The position numbers were made by a program, and so were the translations under genes. Below the pieces are notes generated by a model. The model was not told the DNA's origin and ran no database searches. It saw only the letters and a list, made by a program, of their open reading frames with translations. DNA of 64,000 bases from Deinococcus hopiensis KR-140 (GTDB lineage Bacteria > Deinococcota > Deinococci > Deinococcales > Deinococcaceae). Location of the stretch: the NCBI GenBank assembly GCA_943327755.2, contig CALPYF020000019.1, positions 1 through 64,000 of the forward strand. The letters run 5' to 3'. Shown here piece by piece: positions 22,530-30,541 of the stretch. Numbering within the stretch: the stretch's first letter is position 1; the number at the start of each line of letters is the position of its first letter.

Positions 22530-23594
22530 ATGCGCGCCCCCGCGACGCCCTCTCTGACGTCCGGTCTGCTGACCGACGTCGGTCGGCAGCGGCAGGGCGG
22601 CGTAAACCAGGACGCCGCCCTGGCCCTCGACCTGCCACAGGGTGGGCTGTACGCCGTCGCGGACGGCATGGGCGGCCACGCCGCCGGGGAACTCGCCGCC
22701 AACCTCGCGCTGGACGCCCTGAGCCAGAGTTACCTCGACGGGCGCGGTCAGCCGGCGGCCAGACTCGCGCAGGCCGTGCAGGCCGCCAACCTCGCCGTGC
22801 TCAGGCACGCCGTCGGCGAGTACGTCGGCATGGGCACCACCCTGCTCGCCGCCCTGATCGACCGGGGCGCCGTCCTGATCGCCCACGTGGGGGACTCACG
22901 TGCGTACCTGCTGCGCGGCGGGGAACTGCACCGCCTGACCGAGGACCACTCCTGGGTGGCCGAGCAGGTCCGCCTGGGCCACATGACCGAGGCCGAAGCC
23001 CGCGACCACCAGTGGCGCAGCGTCGTCAGCAACGCCCTGGGCGGCGAGGAACGCGTCCGGCTGGAACTGCACGGCCTGCCCACCCAGGCCGGCGACCGCC
23101 TGCTGCTGTGCAGCGACGGCCTGAGCAGCGTCGTGACCGATGAGGAACTCTGCGCGATCCTCGCGCGGCCCCTGCCGCCCGACACCACCACCCGGCTGCT
23201 CGTGAACGCCGCCAATGACGGCGGCGGCCCCGACAACATCACCGCACTGATCATCGACATCCACCGTGACGCGCCACTCCCGACCTACGGTCTGCCCGTC
23301 CGGCGCGACGACGGCCCCATGTACATCGATGTGCTGCTGACCACCCAGCGCGGCAACAGCCTCATGACCTACCTGCTGCTCATGATCGCGTACTTCACGC
23401 TGCTGGGCCTGATGCTGGTCCCCGAACGCCGCACCCTGATCGGGCTGGTCGGCACCACCATCCTGCTGGCGCTGCTGGTCGGACAGCGCCTCACGCAGCG
23501 GCGCCGTACGCAGAGTCCACTGGGCGCGCCCGCCGCGACCACCCGGCCCGGCACGACCCACAGCCGGGACGCCAGCGTCACCCAGCCCCGCTGA
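22530..23594 (+). CDS. PP2C-type Ser/Thr protein phosphatase, membrane-anchored
   Basis: A 354-residue protein. The PPM/PP2C domain (about residues 10-245) keeps the metal-binding motifs VADGMGGHAAGE, GDSRAYLLR, CSDGLSSVVTDEEL and GGPDNIT. It is followed by two hydrophobic segments (about 285-325) and a basic C-terminal tail, so the catalytic domain probably faces the cytoplasm from a C-terminal hairpin anchor. Such phosphatases usually oppose Hanks-type Ser/Thr kinases; no kinase is nearby. An in-frame ATG 18 nt upstream overlaps the -10 and is rejected as start. Confidence 0.9.
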   Translation: MRAPATPSLTSGLLTDVGRQRQGGVNQDAALALDLPQGGLYAVADGMGGHAAGELAANLALDALSQSYLDGRGQPAARLAQAVQAANLAVLRHAVGEYVGMGTTLLAALIDRGAVLIAHVGDSRAYLLRGGELHRLTEDHSWVAEQVRLGHMTEAEARDHQWRSVVSNALGGEERVRLELHGLPTQAGDRLLLCSDGLSSVVTDEELCAILARPLPPDTTTRLLVNAANDGGGPDNITALIIDIHRDAPLPTYGLPVRRDDGPMYIDVLLTTQRGNSLMTYLLLMIAYFTLLGLMLVPERRTLIGLVGTTILLALLVGQRLTQRRRTQSPLGAPAATTRPGTTHSRDASVTQPR

Positions 23595-23612
23595 CATGCC
23601 CCACGCGCCGGG

Positions 23613-23618
23613 TATGCT
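23613..23618 (+). promoter_or_regulatory. -10 element of ridA (leaderless)
   Basis: TATGCT, 7 nt before the ATG at 23626. Confidence 0.5.
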
Positions 23619-23625
23619 GCCGGTC

Positions 23626-24003
23626 ATGAAAGACATCATCCAGACGCCCGACGCCCCCGCCGCCATCGGCCCCTACAGCCAGGCCACCGTCTTCGGGAAC
23701 CTGGTCGTCACCAGCGGCCAGATTCCCCTGACCCCCGACGGCACCCTGGTCGAGGGCGGCATCACCGAACAGACCGAGCAGGTCATCGCGAACCTGAAAG
23801 CCGTGCTGGCCGCCGCGGGAACCGACCTCGCCCGGGTCGTGAAGACCACCGTGTTCCTGGCCGACATGAACGAGTTCGCCGCCATGAACGCCGTGTACGA
23901 GACGCACTTCCCCGCCCCGTACCCTGCCCGCAGCACCGTACAGGTCGCCCGCCTGCCCCGCGACGTCCGCGTGGAGATCGAGGTGCTGGCCGAGCGCCAC
24001 TGA
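23626..24003 (+). CDS. ridA: RidA-family 2-iminobutanoate/2-iminopropanoate deaminase
   Basis: A 125-residue RidA (YjgF/YER057c/UK114). The family hydrolyses reactive enamine/imine intermediates released by PLP enzymes. The signatures IGPYSQATVFGNLVVTSGQIPL and YPARSTVQVARLPRDVRVEIEVLAE include the conserved Arg (of ARSTV) and the C-terminal Glu pattern. Trimer formation is expected. The start is set by the -10 hexamer rather than by the ATG 30 nt upstream. It is followed by a strong terminator. Confidence 0.92.
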   Translation: MKDIIQTPDAPAAIGPYSQATVFGNLVVTSGQIPLTPDGTLVEGGITEQTEQVIANLKAVLAAAGTDLARVVKTTVFLADMNEFAAMNAVYETHFPAPYPARSTVQVARLPRDVRVEIEVLAERH

Positions 24004-24017
24004 CCGCTGTCCACCAG

Positions 24018-24066
24018 TGGGGGGCAACGGGTCCAGGAGGGTGTTCCTCAGGCCCGTTGCCCCCCA
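24018..24066. terminator. bidirectional terminator
   Basis: A perfect 14-bp stem TGGGGGGCAACGGG/CCCGTTGCCCCCCA with a 21-nt loop, between the convergent ridA and carboxypeptidase genes. Confidence 0.75.
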
Positions 24067-24074
24067 GTCCTTCT

Positions 24075-25574
24075 CTACAGGCCGTACAGGTCCGTGTACT
24101 TCCCGCGCAGGTACGCGAGGTACGGCGCGGCCGTCATGCCCTGCCCGGTCGCACGTTCCACGAGTTCGTTCGGCGTGAACGTCCGCCCCGGCGCATACAC
24201 GTGCTCACGCAGCCAGCCGTGCAGCCGGCCGAACTCACCCCGCGCGATGTCTCCGTCCAGGTCCGGGTTCGCCGCCTGGGCCGCCGCGTAGAACTGCGCG
24301 CTCAGCACATTGCCCAGCGTGTACCCCTGGAACACCCCGCCGATCCCGCCGCTGAACCAGTGCACGTCCTGAAGCACCCCGTCCACGTGACTGGGCGCGC
24401 GCAGACCCAGGTTCGTCTCGTACGCTGCGTGCCACGCGTCCGCCAGATCGGAGACCGCCAGCGAGCCGCCCAGCAGCTGCCGCTCCAGCTCGTAGCGCGT
24501 GATCACGTGCAGGTTGTACGTCAGCTCGTCCGCGTCCGTTCGGATCAGGCTGCGGCGCACCACGTTCACCGCGCGGAACATCTCCTCCTCCGTCACGTCG
24601 GCCAGTTGCTCCGGGAACGCGTCTCGGAAGCGCCCGAACTGCCCCGCCCAGAACGCCCGCGACCGACCCACCAGGTTCTCCCACAGCCGCGACTGACTCT
24701 CGTGCACCCCGGCACTCACACCACCACCCAGCGGCGTATCCAGCAGGTCCTCCGCCACGCCCTGCTCGTACAGGGCGTGCCCCACCTCGTGCAGCGTCGA
24801 GTACAGCGCGTCCGTCGGGTCCGCCAGCTGCGCCCGCGTCGTGATCCGCACGTCCCGCGCGCCCAGCCGCGTCATGAACGGATGCGCCGTCAGATCCTGC
24901 CGCCCCCGCGCGAAATCGTACCCGTACAGCGCCCCGACCTCCTCACCCAGCCGCAACTGGGTGGGAATCGGGTACTCGCGCGCCAGGAAGTCCGTCCGGG
25001 GCGCCGGGGCCGCCACCACCGCGTCCACCAGCGGCACCAGCGCCGCGCGCAACTCCGCGAACACCGCGTCCACCTGCCCCGCCGTCATGCCCTCGTCCGA
25101 CGCGTCCACGAAGAAATCCATCGGATCCGAGAACTCCGGGAAGAAGCCAGCGCGCTGCACGCTCAGGTCCAGCGTCCGCTCCAGCAGCGGCACCATCCGC
25201 GCCCAGTCGTTCGCGGGCCGCGCCTCCACCCACGCCGCGTACGACTCACCGGCATGCTGCGCCGACGCCCGAACGAACTCCCCCGGCAGCCGCGTCGCCC
25301 ACTCGAACTCCCGCCGCGCCACCGCCAGCATCCGCGCCTCCACCGGCCCCAGATCCAGCGCGCCCGCCGCATCCAGCAGTCGCCCGTACCCCACGTCCGT
25401 CGCCCGCGCGTGCCGCAACCCCGACAGCAGCGCCCGCTGCCGCGCCCGCCCCGCCGACCCCCCACGCGGCAGGTACGTACTCTGATCCCACCCCAGCAGC
25501 GCCCCGATTCCACCCAGGTCCGCCAGCTCCTGCCAGTGCACCCGCAGGGCCACCCACGTCTCATGCTGTGTCAT
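24075..25574 (-). CDS. carboxypeptidase Taq (M32 metallopeptidase)
   Basis: A 499-residue zinc carboxypeptidase of family M32. The zinc motif HEVGH lies at about residue 264 in STLHEVGHALYEQG, and the downstream HESQSRLWENLVGRS holds the third ligand region. Length and C-terminus (YLAYLRGKYTDLYGL) are as expected for the Thermus-type enzyme. It removes most C-terminal residues except Pro and acts in the cytoplasm. The start ATG follows TACCCT by 7 nt. It is divergent from kptA. Confidence 0.93.
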   Translation of the reverse strand: MTQHETWVALRVHWQELADLGGIGALLGWDQSTYLPRGGSAGRARQRALLSGLRHARATDVGYGRLLDAAGALDLGPVEARMLAVARREFEWATRLPGEFVRASAQHAGESYAAWVEARPANDWARMVPLLERTLDLSVQRAGFFPEFSDPMDFFVDASDEGMTAGQVDAVFAELRAALVPLVDAVVAAPAPRTDFLAREYPIPTQLRLGEEVGALYGYDFARGRQDLTAHPFMTRLGARDVRITTRAQLADPTDALYSTLHEVGHALYEQGVAEDLLDTPLGGGVSAGVHESQSRLWENLVGRSRAFWAGQFGRFRDAFPEQLADVTEEEMFRAVNVVRRSLIRTDADELTYNLHVITRYELERQLLGGSLAVSDLADAWHAAYETNLGLRAPSHVDGVLQDVHWFSGGIGGVFQGYTLGNVLSAQFYAAAQAANPDLDGDIARGEFGRLHGWLREHVYAPGRTFTPNELVERATGQGMTAAPYLAYLRGKYTDLYGL

Positions 25575-25581
25575 GAACCGC

Positions 25582-25587
25582 AGGGTA
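25582..25587 (-). promoter_or_regulatory. -10 element of carboxypeptidase Taq gene (leaderless)
   Basis: TACCCT on the minus strand, 7 nt before the ATG at 25574. Confidence 0.5.
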
Positions 25588-25659
25588 CCGCGCCCCCAGC
25601 CGGATGGCCTGCGCCACCTGGCCGATCCCTGGCCACCGCGCCCCGCTCAGACTGGGCGC

Positions 25660-26175
25660 ATGACCGACCACGCCCTCTCCCGACACCTCTCGTACCTGCT
25701 GCGTCACGCCCCACACGAGGCCGGGCTGACCCTTGCGCCCGGCGCCTGGGTGCCGCTCGCGCCGCTGCTCACGCACCTGAACGTCACTCGCACGCAGGTC
25801 GAGGCCGTCGTCGCGGGCAGCGACAAGCAACGCTTCAGCCTGCGCGGCGACCACATCCGCGCCAATCAGGGACACAGCGTGCCCGTCGACCTGCAACTCG
25901 AACCTGCCACGCCGCCCGCGCGGCTGTACCACGGCACGCACGCGGGCGCCATGGACGCCATCCGCGAGGGGGGACTGCGGCCCATGAACCGCCACCACGT
26001 CCACCTCTCGCCCGACCCTGACACTGCCCGGCGCGTCGGCGCGCGGCGCGGCTCCCCCATCATCCTCACCATCCGGGCAGGGGAGATGCACCAAGCCGGG
26101 CATCTGTTCCTCGTCAGCGACAACGGCGTGTGGCTGGCGGACCGCGTGCCGCCCGCGTACATCGACGGTGCATAA
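25660..26175 (+). CDS. kptA: RNA 2'-phosphotransferase KptA/Tpt1
   Basis: A 171-residue KptA. It transfers an internal RNA 2'-phosphate to NAD+, giving 2'-OH RNA, nicotinamide and ADP-ribose 1''-2'' cyclic phosphate. Family motifs are SYLLRHAP at the N-terminus (catalytic Arg-His), SDKQRFSL..IRANQGHS in the middle, and LYHGTHAGAMDAIREGGL and HVHLSPD in the NAD-binding half. The physiological RNA substrate in bacteria is unclear since tRNA splicing of this type is absent. Its ADP-ribose product links it to the macro-domain and Nudix genes. Confidence 0.93.
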   Translation: MTDHALSRHLSYLLRHAPHEAGLTLAPGAWVPLAPLLTHLNVTRTQVEAVVAGSDKQRFSLRGDHIRANQGHSVPVDLQLEPATPPARLYHGTHAGAMDAIREGGLRPMNRHHVHLSPDPDTARRVGARRGSPIILTIRAGEMHQAGHLFLVSDNGVWLADRVPPAYIDGA

Positions 26176-26239
26176 GACCCGAAAGTGCAGTCCGGTCTTT
26201 GCCGTGCTGGACGGCGGAAATCAGGTCGCCCGGCGGGGG

Positions 26240-26268
26240 TTGACGCGGCCTGCATACCGGGGTATTCT
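26240..26268 (+). promoter_or_regulatory. sigma-70-type promoter with no gene at its start
   Basis: TTGACG and TATTCT separated by exactly 17 bp. The predicted start is near 26275, immediately before a terminator hairpin and 350 bp before the next start codon. Confidence 0.4.
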
Positions 26269-26278
26269 TTTCTTATCA

Positions 26279-26301
26279 CCGCCGAAGAAGGCGGGTTTTT
26301 T
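26279..26301 (+). terminator. terminator downstream of kptA
   Basis: CCGCC-GAAGAA-GGCGG followed by TTTTTT, then a second T-run: the most classical terminator in the window. Confidence 0.7.
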
Positions 26302-26610
26302 GTTTTTTGGTTGTTTTGCGCGTGGTTGCCCCACCCCTCAGCCTCCATCCCCAGGGGGGATGGGAGAGCCTACGTTGGCACTGGGCAAGAGTTTTTACTG
26401 CTGCGGCTTGCTCGCCGTGGGCGGTGACGGGTTCGGCCTCGACGCCATCCTGCCGCCCCGGTGGACGGCCCGCGCGCTTCGCGCACGACGGCCGGTGGTG
26501 GTCTGCGGTCGGGGCGTGGGTGGACGGTGTGCGCCGCTGAGCGACTTTTTTTCGGGTGGCTTCGGCTGGGGCTCGGGTCATCTGTGGGCGCGTGGGTTCC
26601 CGCTGCGGGC

Positions 26611-26616
26611 TACCCT
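26611..26616 (+). promoter_or_regulatory. -10 element of sirtuin gene (leaderless)
   Basis: TACCCT, 6 nt before the ATG at 26623. Confidence 0.45.
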
Positions 26617-26622
26617 GCCCTC

Positions 26623-27357
26623 ATGGATCTCGCTGCTGCCCGCGCCGCCCTGCACTCCGCCACCCGCGTTGCCGTGCTGACCGGCGCGGGCGTCAGTGCC
26701 GAGAGTGGCATCCCCACCTTCCTGGACGCGCAGACCGGACACTGGGCGCGCTTCCGGCCCGAGGACCTCGCCAGTCCGCCCGCGTACCGCCGCGACCCCG
26801 AGATGGTCTGGGAGTGGTACGCGGGCCGCTACCGCGACGTGCTGGCCGCGCAGCCGAACGGCGCGCACGACCTGCTGGCGCGGCTGGAGACGCAGAAGGG
26901 GCCAGGGTTCTTCCTCGCCACCCAGAACGTGGACGGCCTGCACCACCGCGCGGGCAGCGGCACGCACGGCGGGCAGGTCGTGGAACTGCACGGCAACCTC
27001 CTCAGCGGCCGGGACGAGGTGACGGGGCAGACGTTCCCCCTCGCCGCGCTCACGGAACTGGTCACGCCGCCCACCTCCCCGCTCGGGAACCGCATGCGGC
27101 CCAACGTCGTCTGGTTCGGCGAGTACCTGCCGGAGGATGCCCTGGAAGCCGCGCGGGATGCCTTTGCCGCCGCACAGGTCGCGCTGGTGATCGGCACGAG
27201 CGGCGCCGTGTACCCCGCCGCCGGACTGGCCGCCGAGACCCTGCGGCGCGGCGGGATCGCCATCGAGATCAACCCCACCGAGACCGAGATCTCGCACCAG
27301 ATGACCTACGTGGTGCGGGACGTCGCGTCACGTGGCCTCGCCGCGCTACTCGAATGA
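26623..27357 (+). CDS. Sir2-family NAD+-dependent deacylase without zinc cysteines
   Basis: A 244-residue sirtuin. NAD-binding motifs TGAGVSAESGIPTF, TQNVDGLHHRAG and VIGTSGAVYPA are present, and the catalytic His is in ELHGN. A YxxR pair (WYAGRYRD) matches the Tyr/Arg that give CobB and Sirt5 preference for succinyl- and malonyl-lysine. The zinc-binding Cys tetrad expected between ELHGN and RPNVVWFGE is absent and the protein has no Cys at all. The usual FR after GIP is FL here. It consumes NAD+ to give O-acyl-ADP-ribose. Its stop overlaps the next gene's ATG. Confidence 0.88.
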   Translation: MDLAAARAALHSATRVAVLTGAGVSAESGIPTFLDAQTGHWARFRPEDLASPPAYRRDPEMVWEWYAGRYRDVLAAQPNGAHDLLARLETQKGPGFFLATQNVDGLHHRAGSGTHGGQVVELHGNLLSGRDEVTGQTFPLAALTELVTPPTSPLGNRMRPNVVWFGEYLPEDALEAARDAFAAAQVALVIGTSGAVYPAAGLAAETLRRGGIAIEINPTETEISHQMTYVVRDVASRGLAALLE

Positions 27358-28199
27358 AAGTCCACCCGCAGCGCAGCCACGTGAAAGGCACGGCCAGCAC
27401 CCCACCCGCCCCGGCACGCATCTGGGGCCTGCTCGCCAGCGAGGCCGACCGCGTGGTGCTGTTCCGGCGCGCCCCTACACGCTGGACGCGCGTGTACCTG
27501 TGGGACACCGCCACTGACACTCTGACGTCCGGATCGTGGTTCCACGGGCGGCTGTACGAGTGGATGAGCGACCTCTCGCCCGACGGCGAGCACCTGCTGT
27601 ACGCCGCGCGGAACGAATCGAAGCGGCAGCAGGCGCTGGCAATGGAACGCTACGGCGTCAGGATGTGGAGTTGGACGGCCCTGTCGAAACCGCCGCAGGT
27701 GCACGCCATCGGCCTGTGGAACGCCTCGGACGGCTGGAGCGGAGGCGGTGCGTTCCGGGACTCACGCACGATCCAGGTTAACCACACCGACCTCCCGAAA
27801 CAGCAACTGATCCGCCCGCCGGGGTTCACCATCGTGCCCACCCAGGGAAGGGAGCGGGTCGATACCGTCCTGCATGCCCTGCGCCGCACCGGCTGGCGCG
27901 TCACGCACGAGCCCGAGCGGTGGATCGGCATGGGTGAAGCGGACCCGTTCACCCTACGGAAGAGGTCGCTGGAACTGAATTTCATCAGTGATCAGCGGTA
28001 CCGCCGGTTCGTCCGGTACCGCTGGCTGGCGGAAGGCCCGGCACCCGATCTGGAGGGTACGACCTGGGCCGACCTCGATCGCCGTGGGCGGCTGCTGATC
28101 GCCCGCGCCGGACGCGTGTTCATCTGGCACGGGGGGCAGGAGGCGGAACTGGCGGACCTGAATGCCGACCAGCCGCCCCGTCCGGCTCAGCCTGCGTAG
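27354..28199 (+). CDS. unknown protein, translationally coupled to sirtuin
   Basis: A 281-residue soluble protein I do not recognise. It is rich in Trp, Arg and Asp. Segments such as RVYLWDTATDTLTSGSWFHGRLYEWMSDLSPDGEHLLYAARN look like beta-propeller blades, and later TWADLDRRGRLLIARAGRVFIWHG resembles another blade, so a WD40-like or TolB-like small propeller is a guess. The ATGA overlap with the sirtuin implies coupled translation and suggests a partner or substrate. It overlaps the convergent gene by 13 bp. Confidence 0.7.
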   Translation: MKVHPQRSHVKGTASTPPAPARIWGLLASEADRVVLFRRAPTRWTRVYLWDTATDTLTSGSWFHGRLYEWMSDLSPDGEHLLYAARNESKRQQALAMERYGVRMWSWTALSKPPQVHAIGLWNASDGWSGGGAFRDSRTIQVNHTDLPKQQLIRPPGFTIVPTQGRERVDTVLHALRRTGWRVTHEPERWIGMGEADPFTLRKRSLELNFISDQRYRRFVRYRWLAEGPAPDLEGTTWADLDRRGRLLIARAGRVFIWHGGQEAELADLNADQPPRPAQPA

Positions 28200-28942
28200 G
28201 GGTTGGGTCGCGTGGCCTCCTGCGTGAGCCATTGCGCCCAGGTGCGGCCCACGCCGTTCAGGTCGGGGCGGGTGAGGGGCGTGAAGCGCCGCGCGGCGAG
28301 GACGGGCAGGACGCGGGTGCGGGCGCCGGTCGCGTCGGCCCAGGTGCGGGCCAGTTCCGACAGGGGAATGACCTGTGGCCCCACGATATCCGGCGCGCGG
28401 CCCTGTGGGGCACCCAGCGCGACCTGAGCGATCTGCGCGGCGGCAGCGTGGACGTCCACGGGCTGGAGGGGCAGGCCCGGCAGGGGCAACAGCGGCGCGC
28501 GGGTCAGGCGCGACAGCATGAACGCCACGAACTCGTGGAACTGCGTGGCGCGCACCACCGTGAACGGCACGCCGCCCGCCGTGACCAGCGCCTCGGCCTG
28601 GGTCTTGGCGCGGTAGTACGGGAACGCCCGCACCTGATCACACCCCACGATGCTGACATACACGACGTGCTGCACGCCCGCCTCCCGCGCCGCCGCGAGG
28701 AGCACGCTAGTCATCTCGACGTCCGCCTGGGGCCGCGACGGCTGGCTGGCCGCGTGAATGACGGTGTCCACGCCGCGCAGCGCCTCCACGAGGCCCACGC
28801 CGGTCTGCAGGTCACCCTGCCGGAACGCAGGGCGGGGGGCGGCGTGGCGGGACAGGACGCGCACGTCCGCGCGGCCCTCCAGGGCGGGCGTCAGGGCGCG
28901 GCCCAGTACGCCGCTGCCTCCGGTCACGAGGATCGTTGTCAT
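28187..28942 (-). CDS. NmrA-like/atypical SDR NAD(P)-binding protein
   Basis: A 251-residue atypical short-chain dehydrogenase. The N-terminal dinucleotide motif is VTGGSGVLGRAL, then GVDTVIHAAS, YVSIVGCDQ, and YYRAKTQAEALV where the Tyr and Lys of YxxxK-like SDRs would lie. This matches the NmrA/NAD(P)H-binding family that covers regulators and NAD(P)H reductases; the substrate is unknown. The ATG has a GGAGG Shine-Dalgarno; the open frame upstream to 29050 is not used. It is divergent from the riboflavin operon. Confidence 0.82.
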   Translation of the reverse strand: MTTILVTGGSGVLGRALTPALEGRADVRVLSRHAAPRPAFRQGDLQTGVGLVEALRGVDTVIHAASQPSRPQADVEMTSVLLAAAREAGVQHVVYVSIVGCDQVRAFPYYRAKTQAEALVTAGGVPFTVVRATQFHEFVAFMLSRLTRAPLLPLPGLPLQPVDVHAAAAQIAQVALGAPQGRAPDIVGPQVIPLSELARTWADATGARTRVLPVLAARRFTPLTRPDLNGVGRTWAQWLTQEATRPNPYAG

Positions 28943-29106
28943 GGGGTGGCCTCCAGCGGCGCGGAAAGGGGGAGAGGGGGCGTTGCTGCGTTCAGCAGAC
29001 GCCATCGCGCGTGGCGGATTGTCCCCCGGCAGGTGTCTGATCTCCCCCACAGTCCTGGGGCGGGAGGGTGCTACGTTCAGGGTGGCCCGCTTCCGGGTGG
29101 GCCGAC

Positions 29107-29316
29107 TTCCTTCGGGGTGGGGTGGAATTCCCTACCGGCGGTGATGGCGTGAGCCTCAGCCCGCGAAGCCTGTGCAAATTGCACCACGCGCAGGCCCGAT
29201 CCCGTGTAAATCGGGGGCCGACGGTGTTATGGCGTATAGAGACGCTCAGGCGGATCAAGAAAGGTGAGGGGCCGTCCCCGAGCCTGTGGCCCATTCAGTC
29301 CGGATGAGAGAAGGAG
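29107..29316 (+). ncRNA. FMN riboswitch (RFN element)
   Basis: Recognisable RFN blocks in order: CTTCGGGGTGGGGTG, GAATTCCCTACCGGCGGTGATG, AGCCCGCGA, GGGGCCGACGGTGTTATGGCG, and the 3' block CAGTCCGGATGAGAGAAGG. P1 can form between TCCTTC (29108-29113) and GAAGGA (29310-29315). An unusually long variable arm lies between the last two blocks. FMN binding is expected to lower expression of the rib operon. AAGGAGGA inside the P1 3' strand looks like a Shine-Dalgarno but is about 37 nt from the best ATG, so the platform may not be simple sequestration. Confidence 0.95.
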
Positions 29317-29354
29317 GAACGCTGCCTTGCCACCCCGGCGGGCGGCGACAGACC

Positions 29355-30458
29355 ATGTATGAATTGAATGCTCCACCCCCCGGGGTGGCGGCGGCCCTGC
29401 CGGTAGACGAGCAGTTCATGACGCTCGCGCTGGCGGAGGCTGCCAGAGGACTGGGCCGCACGGCGCCGAATCCCCCCGTGGGCTGCGTGATCGTGCAAGG
29501 CGAGGACATGGTGGGTCGAGGCTTCCACCCGAGGGCCGGTGAGCCGCACGCGGAGGTGTTCGCCCTGCGGGATGCGGGTGAGCGGGCGCGCGGCGGGACA
29601 GCCTACGTGACGCTAGAACCGTGCAGTCACCACGGGCGCACGCCGCCCTGCGCGGACGCGCTGATCGCGGCGGGCGTGCGGCGCGTGGTCGTGGCGGCGC
29701 TGGACCCGAACCCGCTGGTGGCGGGACACGGCGTGCAGAAACTCCGCGGTGCTGGGATCGAGGTCACGGTGGGCGTGCTGGAAGCCGGGGCCGTCCGGCA
29801 GCAGGCGGGTTTCCGCAGTCTGATCGTGCGGGGTCGCCCGTGGGTGGTGGCGAAGTACGCCATGACCCTGGACGGCAAGGTGGCCGCACCCAGGGAGGGG
29901 AACGGAGTTGTGAGTGGCCTCAAGGCCCGTGCCCTTGCGATGCGCTGGCGTGACGAACTGGACGCCATCGCGGTCGGGAGCGGCACGCTTGAGCTGGATA
30001 ATCCGGCCCTGACGACGCGTGGCGTGCCGGGTGGCCGTGACGCGCGCCCCGTGGTGTTCGACCGCCGAGCATTGAGCAATCCGCAGGCTCGCGTATGGCG
30101 GGAGGGGGCCGTTCTCATCTCCGGATTGAGGGCCGACACTGCGCGGCACGAGGCTGCTGGCATTACAGTACTTCGTCCGGAAGCACTCCCTGACGCGCTG
30201 ACTGAGCTGGGCGAGCTGGATATCGGGACTCTCCTGCTGGAGGGCGGCCCGACCCTCCTGAGTGCCTTCCTCGCGCAGGGGCTGGTGGACGAGGTGCGGG
30301 TCTTTCTCTCCCCGAAACTCCTGGGCGCGGGCTTGAGCCCCCTGACCGGCCCCACGCGCCCCATGCACGCCGCGCAGGAATTGCACGAAGTCACCATCGA
30401 ACCGCTCGGCCCGGACGTCCTGATCACCGGCCTGCTGCACGACATCCCGCGCGTCTAG
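29355..30458 (+). CDS. ribD: riboflavin biosynthesis deaminase/reductase RibD
   Basis: A 367-residue bifunctional enzyme. The N-terminal zinc deaminase (APNPPVGCVIV, HAEVFALRDAG, PCSHHGRTPPCADAL) converts diaminohydroxyphosphoribosylaminopyrimidine. The C-terminal reductase (AKYAMTLDGKVAAP, LLLEGGPTLLSAFL) reduces the ribosyl chain. The start is uncertain: the ATG at 29355 gives a plausible N-terminus, but the only good Shine-Dalgarno lies inside the riboswitch 37 nt upstream and is in frame with an ATG at 29286 that would be buried in the aptamer. First gene of the rib operon. Confidence 0.92.
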   Translation: MYELNAPPPGVAAALPVDEQFMTLALAEAARGLGRTAPNPPVGCVIVQGEDMVGRGFHPRAGEPHAEVFALRDAGERARGGTAYVTLEPCSHHGRTPPCADALIAAGVRRVVVAALDPNPLVAGHGVQKLRGAGIEVTVGVLEAGAVRQQAGFRSLIVRGRPWVVAKYAMTLDGKVAAPREGNGVVSGLKARALAMRWRDELDAIAVGSGTLELDNPALTTRGVPGGRDARPVVFDRRALSNPQARVWREGAVLISGLRADTARHEAAGITVLRPEALPDALTELGELDIGTLLLEGGPTLLSAFLAQGLVDEVRVFLSPKLLGAGLSPLTGPTRPMHAAQELHEVTIEPLGPDVLITGLLHDIPRV

Positions 30459-30466
30459 CTTTTTCT

Positions 30467-30489
30467 CCCTCCCCACCTGTGGGGGAGGG
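30467..30489 (+). repeat. intercistronic hairpin between ribD and ribE
   Basis: CCCTCCCCAC/GTGGGGGAGGG, one bulged G, then GGTTGGGGTGGGGG. REP-like composition; it may modulate downstream rib expression. Confidence 0.5.
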
Positions 30490-30541
30490 TTGGGGTGGGG
30501 GGGCGTGTGACCACCGCTTCCGCCCAATACGAGGTCAACAT

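Larger units (their letters stand above)
26176..26622. other. 447-bp non-coding stretch between kptA and sirtuin gene
   Basis: No convincing gene. It holds a well-formed promoter (26240-26268), a terminator hairpin starting where that promoter would begin transcription (26279-26301), a T-rich run to about 26320, a dyad CTCC-ATCCCC/GGGGATGGGAG (26343-26366), a GCGCGC-TTC-GCGC hairpin near 26470-26490, and a T7 run near 26545. It could encode a structured small RNA, but I recognise no known class. Confidence 0.5.

Noticed and set aside
24057..26021. A 654-codon plus-strand frame over the carboxypeptidase gene
   Set aside because: Arg/Pro-rich shadow of the M32 gene and kptA.
26185..26427. A possible 80-residue protein in the kptA-sirtuin gap
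   Set aside because: It would span the terminator hairpin and T-runs, has no start signal, and its composition does not match real genes here.
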